Part shown: positions 59,545 through 64,000 of the stretch, piece after piece | How the letters are laid out: every line of letters begins with the position of its first letter | Position numbering within the stretch: the first letter of the stretch is position 1 | Origin: Chlorokybus atmophyticus | Lineage: Eukaryota; Streptophyta; Chlorokybophyceae; Chlorokybales; Chlorokybaceae | Assembly (NCBI GenBank): GCA_009103225.1 | Contig: RHPI01000797.1 | Span: 507,764-571,763, forward strand | DNA length: 64,000 nt | Direction: 5' to 3' | Notes under the pieces: model-generated | The model's input: only the letters and a program-made list of their open reading frames with translations | The model's database searches: none | What the model was told of the DNA's origin: nothing | Made by a program: the position numbers and the translations under genes

Positions 59545-60987
59545 CTATTCAACCTTCTTAGCCTTGCCCTTTCCCTTATTTGGGCAGTTCTTCGCAATGT
59601 GACCTGGCTAATGGCACACGTAGCAGGCGCGTGCTACAATAGGTGTAGCACCACTCACGCAGGTGCGTATGAGGTTTTGGCCTTTTTCGCCACATGCGCA
59701 CTTGGTGGAGGGAACCGCTTCCCCCCTCCCCCATGTGGCTTGACTGAAGCCACCACCTGTGACTTGTCCTGCACAGCCGCATCATCTTCATTGAACAGAT
59801 ACACACTCAACCTTTGCAAGGTTGCGAGGTCCACGGGAACCCAAGGTTGCCCCGTCGACGTGTTGTTCTGCAACTGGTCGCGCAAGCGCGCATCCAAGCC
59901 GCGCTTGTACAGGTAAAACTACTCAGCCTTGTCCATGGGCATGAGCCCACTGTTAACACGGCCAACAAAAGCCTGAAACTCCTGCAAGTACACTGAAACC
60001 GCCCGACCATTCTGCAGCTTGGTAAGCTTGTTGCGAGCAGCAATAGCCGGGTCCATGCCACCATAGCGCTCCATCAAGAACTGAAACAATGCCTCCACAG
60101 TCTTGGAAGCACCATCCTCCGTTTGACGCGCCCACTTGGCCAAAGCGTCAGGTGGCATGAGCAACTCAGCAACAAATGTATGCACTAACTGATCGCTGAA
60201 GTGCAGCCAAGTAGCGCTTTACATTCACCACCCAATCATGAATGTTCACAGCCCCATTGGGTTTGAACTTCTCGGGCTTGTTCAGCGCTGTGACGGGTAG
60301 GCCAACTGATGTCCCTGCTACAGCTGTGGTAGCCCCGGCCACCTGCTGGCGTAATGCCACCAATTTGGACTGCATAGCATCGAGGCGTGCAGTCAAGCGC
60401 TTTTCTCGAGCTAACTTCTCCTCCAGCTCAGGCCCTAAGTATCAGAAGAGGTCATTGCAACGCATCTGAGTTTCCACCGTCAATAAGGTGAGAGCCTCGA
60501 ACGCTATCCTCTAGCCTGAATATGGGCTTGGTTTGTCATAAGTAGCCATAAGAGTGGCCGCTGCCGCATCTGTGCGCATAAGTTACGGTACATTACGCGT
60601 CAACTCGTGCTCGATCATGCGAATCACCATCTCCTTGCTTGCGCGCGGGAGTGTCGCGAAGTCCGTCTCATATGCGTTGCGGACTTGCTGCGCCCACTCA
60701 TCCCACACTTCCTTGCAAAGCTGGGGGTGTGCAGCAAGAAGAGCTTCACGCTCTGATGCGTACTTCGCTATGGCCGCCCTAATCATGCTCTGAGCGTCCA
60801 TAGGTTGGTCATCATGAGAGGATTCATCAAAGAAGCTTCACCACTCTTCGACTTGGCTTCTTCCTCCTCCACTGACACTGTAACCACCACTCGTGTCTGA
60901 GTGCTTCACTTCCTCACCACTTGATGGCTCATAGCATGAATCCTCAGGTACGGGATACATCCCTCCTTCCTCTCCTTGGTGAGACAT
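59545..60987 (-). pseudogene. Gag of element B
   Basis: It probably starts at the ATG at 60987 (MSHQGEEGGMYPVPEDS), with a TGA near 60840 before a second good start MDAQSMIRAAIAKYA (60801). The gag domain includes ELLMPPDALAKWARQ, RYGGMDPAIAARNKLTKLQN and SVYLQEFQAFVGRVN. The C-terminal knuckle is CYVCH-stop-PGHIAKNC (about 59585-59628), where the TAG corresponds to CAG in the remnant at 20105-20495. It ends KKVE-TAG. Confidence 0.88.
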
Positions 60988-61886
60988 CTGCCCAAGGAGA
61001 CAAGCCGTCAAGAAGTTTGCAAGTGCACGATTACACTAGCACATGAGTTGTGCGCTGAAAGTGTTAAAATATGTTGTTTCTTTCTCGTTGATTTCAAAGT
61101 GCTATACTTGGGTTAAACAGCCCGTAATATAACTGCCCAACACCTCTCATCAAGATACTCGCTTGTAAACAAATCGCACGCGAATCCACGCGACGATTCA
61201 CAAGCTGTAGGCACTTAAAGTTTTCACTTTGTACAACTCAGCGCAACTCACAATTGCAATTGACACACAAGGTGCAAAAATCTCGCTGAATCAGCCCTAC
61301 AGGCCAATATCGACAAGTTGTGAGTCGTGAGTTTGATATCGGCCGCCCAGAATAACTCTAGCGGCCTCACCGCGCTGACTAGCAGCCGAAATAGCCGATG
61401 TTGCCACCGGACTGCTTTTAAAGGACTGTGTAAATGATATAGCACATTCGAAGTACTGCAACCAGCATCCCAGCTTACACCACCACGAATCCACGTGGTG
61501 GCAATGTCCCAAGCACACACAAGTGTTTATAATAATATAAAGTACTACGTGATGTGCTGGATATGCAATGCCTACAGGAGAAAGCCTGAATGGCCGCCTC
61601 CCCTAACAGCAAGCTAGGCTAGGCCAAGCAAGCAAGCAAGCAAGTAAGCAAGGCTAAGCTAAGCTAAGCTACACCAGCAGCAGCGTTATGCACAACAACA
61701 ACAGCAACAACTAACACCACTACCCACCCTAACTTGTGGATAGTTAAGCTAGCGCCGCCGCCGCCGTTGCCGCCGCTGCTGCGTCGCCTGTTGCGTCGCC
61801 TACTGCCGATAGTTGCTGCCGCTACTGCGCCGCCAGAGCCGCCGCCGCCCCCCACAAACCCCTCGACGTCGTTGCTCCGATACCAA
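60988..61886 (-). repeat. Leader of element B, low-complexity repeats
   Basis: Noncoding stretch between primer site and Gag, containing (AAGC)n and (TAAGC)n runs (61625-61675) and GCC-rich sequence (61750-61860). Part of it aligns with the remnant at 19270-19760. Confidence 0.7.
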
Positions 61887-62220
61887 TGTAAGGAGGGGAG
61901 TGCTACCGCCCCCTTTAATCCCCTACCCCAACACCACCAACCACAGCAACGTCGCCGCCGCCGCCGCTGGCAGCCAGGGGATCGAAAGATCCCCTGGCTA
62001 TGGCGGTCGCTGCGTTAGCAGCGCCGCCATGCGGCCGATATCGACTTGAGACTCATGAGACTCATGAGTCTCATATCGATATCGGTGTTAAATAACATAA
62101 CACCTTATTAGGGCCTATAAAAGCCCTAATACGACTTGAATGGCTGTGTTTATCCCGTTGGGACCCTTATTTCTCAATAAATAAGGGCGGGGAATCGCAT
62201 AGCGGTAGCACTCCGTCACA
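61887..62220 (-). repeat. 5' LTR of element B
   Basis: 334 bp, next to the primer-site complement; right flank GAAAT. Confidence 0.93.
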
Positions 62221-62944
62221 GAAATGATCTCCACCCCAGAATGTAATAATGTTTGGCCAGTTGTTGTCCCCCGGCATTGACTTACATTCAGTCATTCACG
62301 ATTTTCAGGGGGGACTAAAAACATGAGCGCTCACGCTCCATTTGGCGAAGTGGGGTTCCATCTGCTCGATAGTCTCCTCGGGAGATCAAACCACCTCTCA
62401 ACCAATGCTCTGACGAAACGGGTAGCCCCCTCTGCTAGAACACATTTTTGGCACAGCTCATTAATAAGGTCTGCATGTAACCCCATCCTGGGAGTGCTGG
62501 TGGCTCAGGGGTTCCCTTTCGAGTAACCAATGTCATGGAGTGTATGCTGCCATCCAGCATGTTAGCCAAGCTGGGCAAGAGAGCAAGCTTAGCATTGGCA
62601 TTAGCATAACATGGTTTCCTTTGCTATAACTGCATAGTTGCTGCGTTTTCGCAAGGCTTGCATCGACTCCCATAATGCCGTCCCGCAAGATGTTGCGACA
62701 ATTCGGTGTCTCACAAGATCTACCTTCAAACTAGTGTGCTTGTAGCATTTACTCAGCAACCTGGAACAATCAGCATTGCAACCGTCAACTTTGCACTTCC
62801 GCCCGCTACAGGTGAGTCAAAATTAAGTTAGCAATTAGTAGCACATTACAATAAGTAGTACGCAGGCTCAGCACGTTAATGCAGCATGCAGTAACACATT
62901 ACATAGTAGGGCTTACTTGGGAAGTTCGGCGTTTTTCTTTTCCA
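62221..62944. other. No recognised gene
   Basis: Unique-looking sequence with short frames only. Confidence 0.5.
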
Positions 62945-64000
62945 CACCGTTGGAAATGGGTTTCGGCAAGTCAGGCTGCATTCGCAACATTGTAATGGAC
63001 GGAGCCGGACATAGATTGCGGATTTTGTAAACTTCATGGCGAATCCGTTTATGTGTTATGTCTGTAGCCGAAATATTGTTGCAACCTATCACAAACGGCA
63101 CTCCGCCGGTGACAATTGTGAGCATTAAATCCTTAACAACGTCAAAAATTCGGCGTTGACATAATAAAAGACCTAAGTTGTGAAAAAGGCATGTGTAAAT
63201 CGTGATTACACTTGTAACCAAATCATTAACAAAGCAACTATACTCCCCAACGCAATTGAGGACGCGGCGACAGTATGAAAAAGCATTAACGCTGCATGCA
63301 AAAGCTACACAGATCATCATGTATGTTGTGGTCGGTTTCATTAATAGTACGAGAATGTATCCTTAACAAGCTGTGTGTTACGATCATTACTTTGCATTGT
63401 TACAAACCTTAAAAAGTTAATGACCTCATCATTGCCAAGTTCAACCCCGCGCCCTATATATGGCTTGCCCCGCGGCCTGCTAGTAGCAGGCCGCGGGGCA
63501 AGCAAGTACATGTAGAAGGCTGCTACTTGCATGTCTTATAATTAGTACTAGCACATGAGTTAAAGACTTCCCCAACGCCGCAAACAATCCTGCCGAAACA
63601 GGTGGCGCAAAGAACTTAATGCAGAAACATCTACCAGCAATCAAACGCTACGATCGGACGGGACGGCAGGTCTAACACATTCTTCATCCTCAAGTCACTC
63701 GCATCCCCGTAATTTCCTTCACGATTATGTATTAAGAATAAAAACACGTGTACCGGTAGCCGTATATATATACATATATATATACATACGGCTCCGGCTT
63801 ATACATGTATATACATCCAACTATATATATATAAGGATGTATATGCATATATGTGTATACTGTCTGCAGCTGCAACAATATACCGGTATCGGTAGCCGTG
63901 TATATAAATATATATATATATACACACATATATATGCAGCTGTTGGTGCATGCGTTGCGTGATACATGCATGCAATCCATTTAACACTTCTGCGGCACGT
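62945..64000 (+). mobile_element. Non-autonomous DNA transposon, CACTA-like, copy 3 (cut by window end)
   Basis: Starts CACCGTTGGAAATGG and continues GTTTCGGCAAG..., matching copy 1 from 9811. It shares the conserved hairpin (63463-63503) and the TATA-rich stretch (63760-63940). The far end lies outside the window. It is more diverged from copies 1 and 2 than they are from each other by eye. Confidence 0.85.
63463..63503. repeat. Conserved GC-rich hairpin in DNA transposon copy 3
   Basis: GCTTGCCCCGCGGCCTGC, five bases, exact complement: an 18-bp perfect stem, the best preserved of the three copies. Confidence 0.9.

Larger units (their letters stand above)
55617..62220 (-). mobile_element. 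Ty3/gypsy chromovirus, element B
   Basis: LTRs 55617-55917 (301 bp) and 61887-62220 (334 bp), TGTAAGGAGGGGAG ... CCGTTACA or CCGTCACA. Target duplication GAAAC/GAAAT (one mismatch; 55612-55616, 62221-62225). Primer site on the minus strand TTGGTATCGGAGC (complement at about 61874-61886); polypurine tract complement at 55918-55930. Domain order is Gag, protease, RT, RNase H, integrase, chromodomain, related to element A throughout but with a different LTR. More stops and shifts than element A, so older. Scraps of the same family lie at 18605-20495. Confidence 0.94.

Overview
This is a eukaryotic nuclear window dominated by transposable elements, with one clearly functional host gene. That gene (31606-34095, minus strand) is Rubisco activase. 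Eleven exons with GT-AG introns join in consistent phase into a 465-residue precursor with a transit peptide, an AAA+ core and the two-cysteine C-terminal extension of the redox-regulated alpha form. With the retroelement content this points to a green alga, most likely a streptophyte (charophyte-grade) alga. The species cannot be fixed from the sequence.

Layout. 1-6500: a truncated miniature LTR element, a decayed gag-like coding stretch, two arrays of GGACCA-N4-TGGTCC palindromes, and a TG-rich stretch full of hairpins with a 580-base gap. 6571-18323: a decayed Ty3/gypsy element in the order Gag (two CCHC knuckles), protease, C5-cytosine DNA methyltransferase, RT, RNase H, integrase, PHD finger. 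Two oppositely oriented copies of a roughly 1.5-1.6 kb DNA transposon (15-bp inverted ends, 3-bp target duplications) split it, and one copy carries a 536-bp miniature LTR element (TRIM). 18605-20495: rearranged scraps of another gypsy family. 21554-28551: a chromovirus (family A, minus strand) with both LTRs and target duplication ATAGG. 28871-30530: a pogo/Tigger-type DDE transposase gene (minus) whose intron is a GT microsatellite. 31606-34095: Rubisco activase. 36096-36602: an intact TRIM with duplication GGCAT. 36727-37314 and 42352-42661: very long CA repeats. 38611-40190 and 44822-46817: two unrecognised exon-like coding regions. 47564-48083: a third TRIM. 48732-54895: a chromodomain gypsy element (family C, plus strand, duplication ATTTG). 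55617-62220: a chromovirus (family B, minus strand). 62945-64000: the start of a third copy of the DNA transposon.

The most notable system is the gypsy element that carries its own DNA methyltransferase and a histone-reading PHD finger. Capture of cytosine methyltransferases by retrotransposons is known from charophyte algae and dinoflagellates; the pairing with a PHD finger after the integrase deserves attention. The second is a set of miniature LTR elements in which tRNA-like A and B boxes straddle the LTR/primer-site junction. The third is a Rubisco activase gene in which retention of the last intron would directly produce a short beta-like isoform.

None of the long retroelements can make intact proteins as read here: each has stops or frameshifts. 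Single Ns, poly-G/poly-C runs and two N gaps mark assembly-uncertain points.
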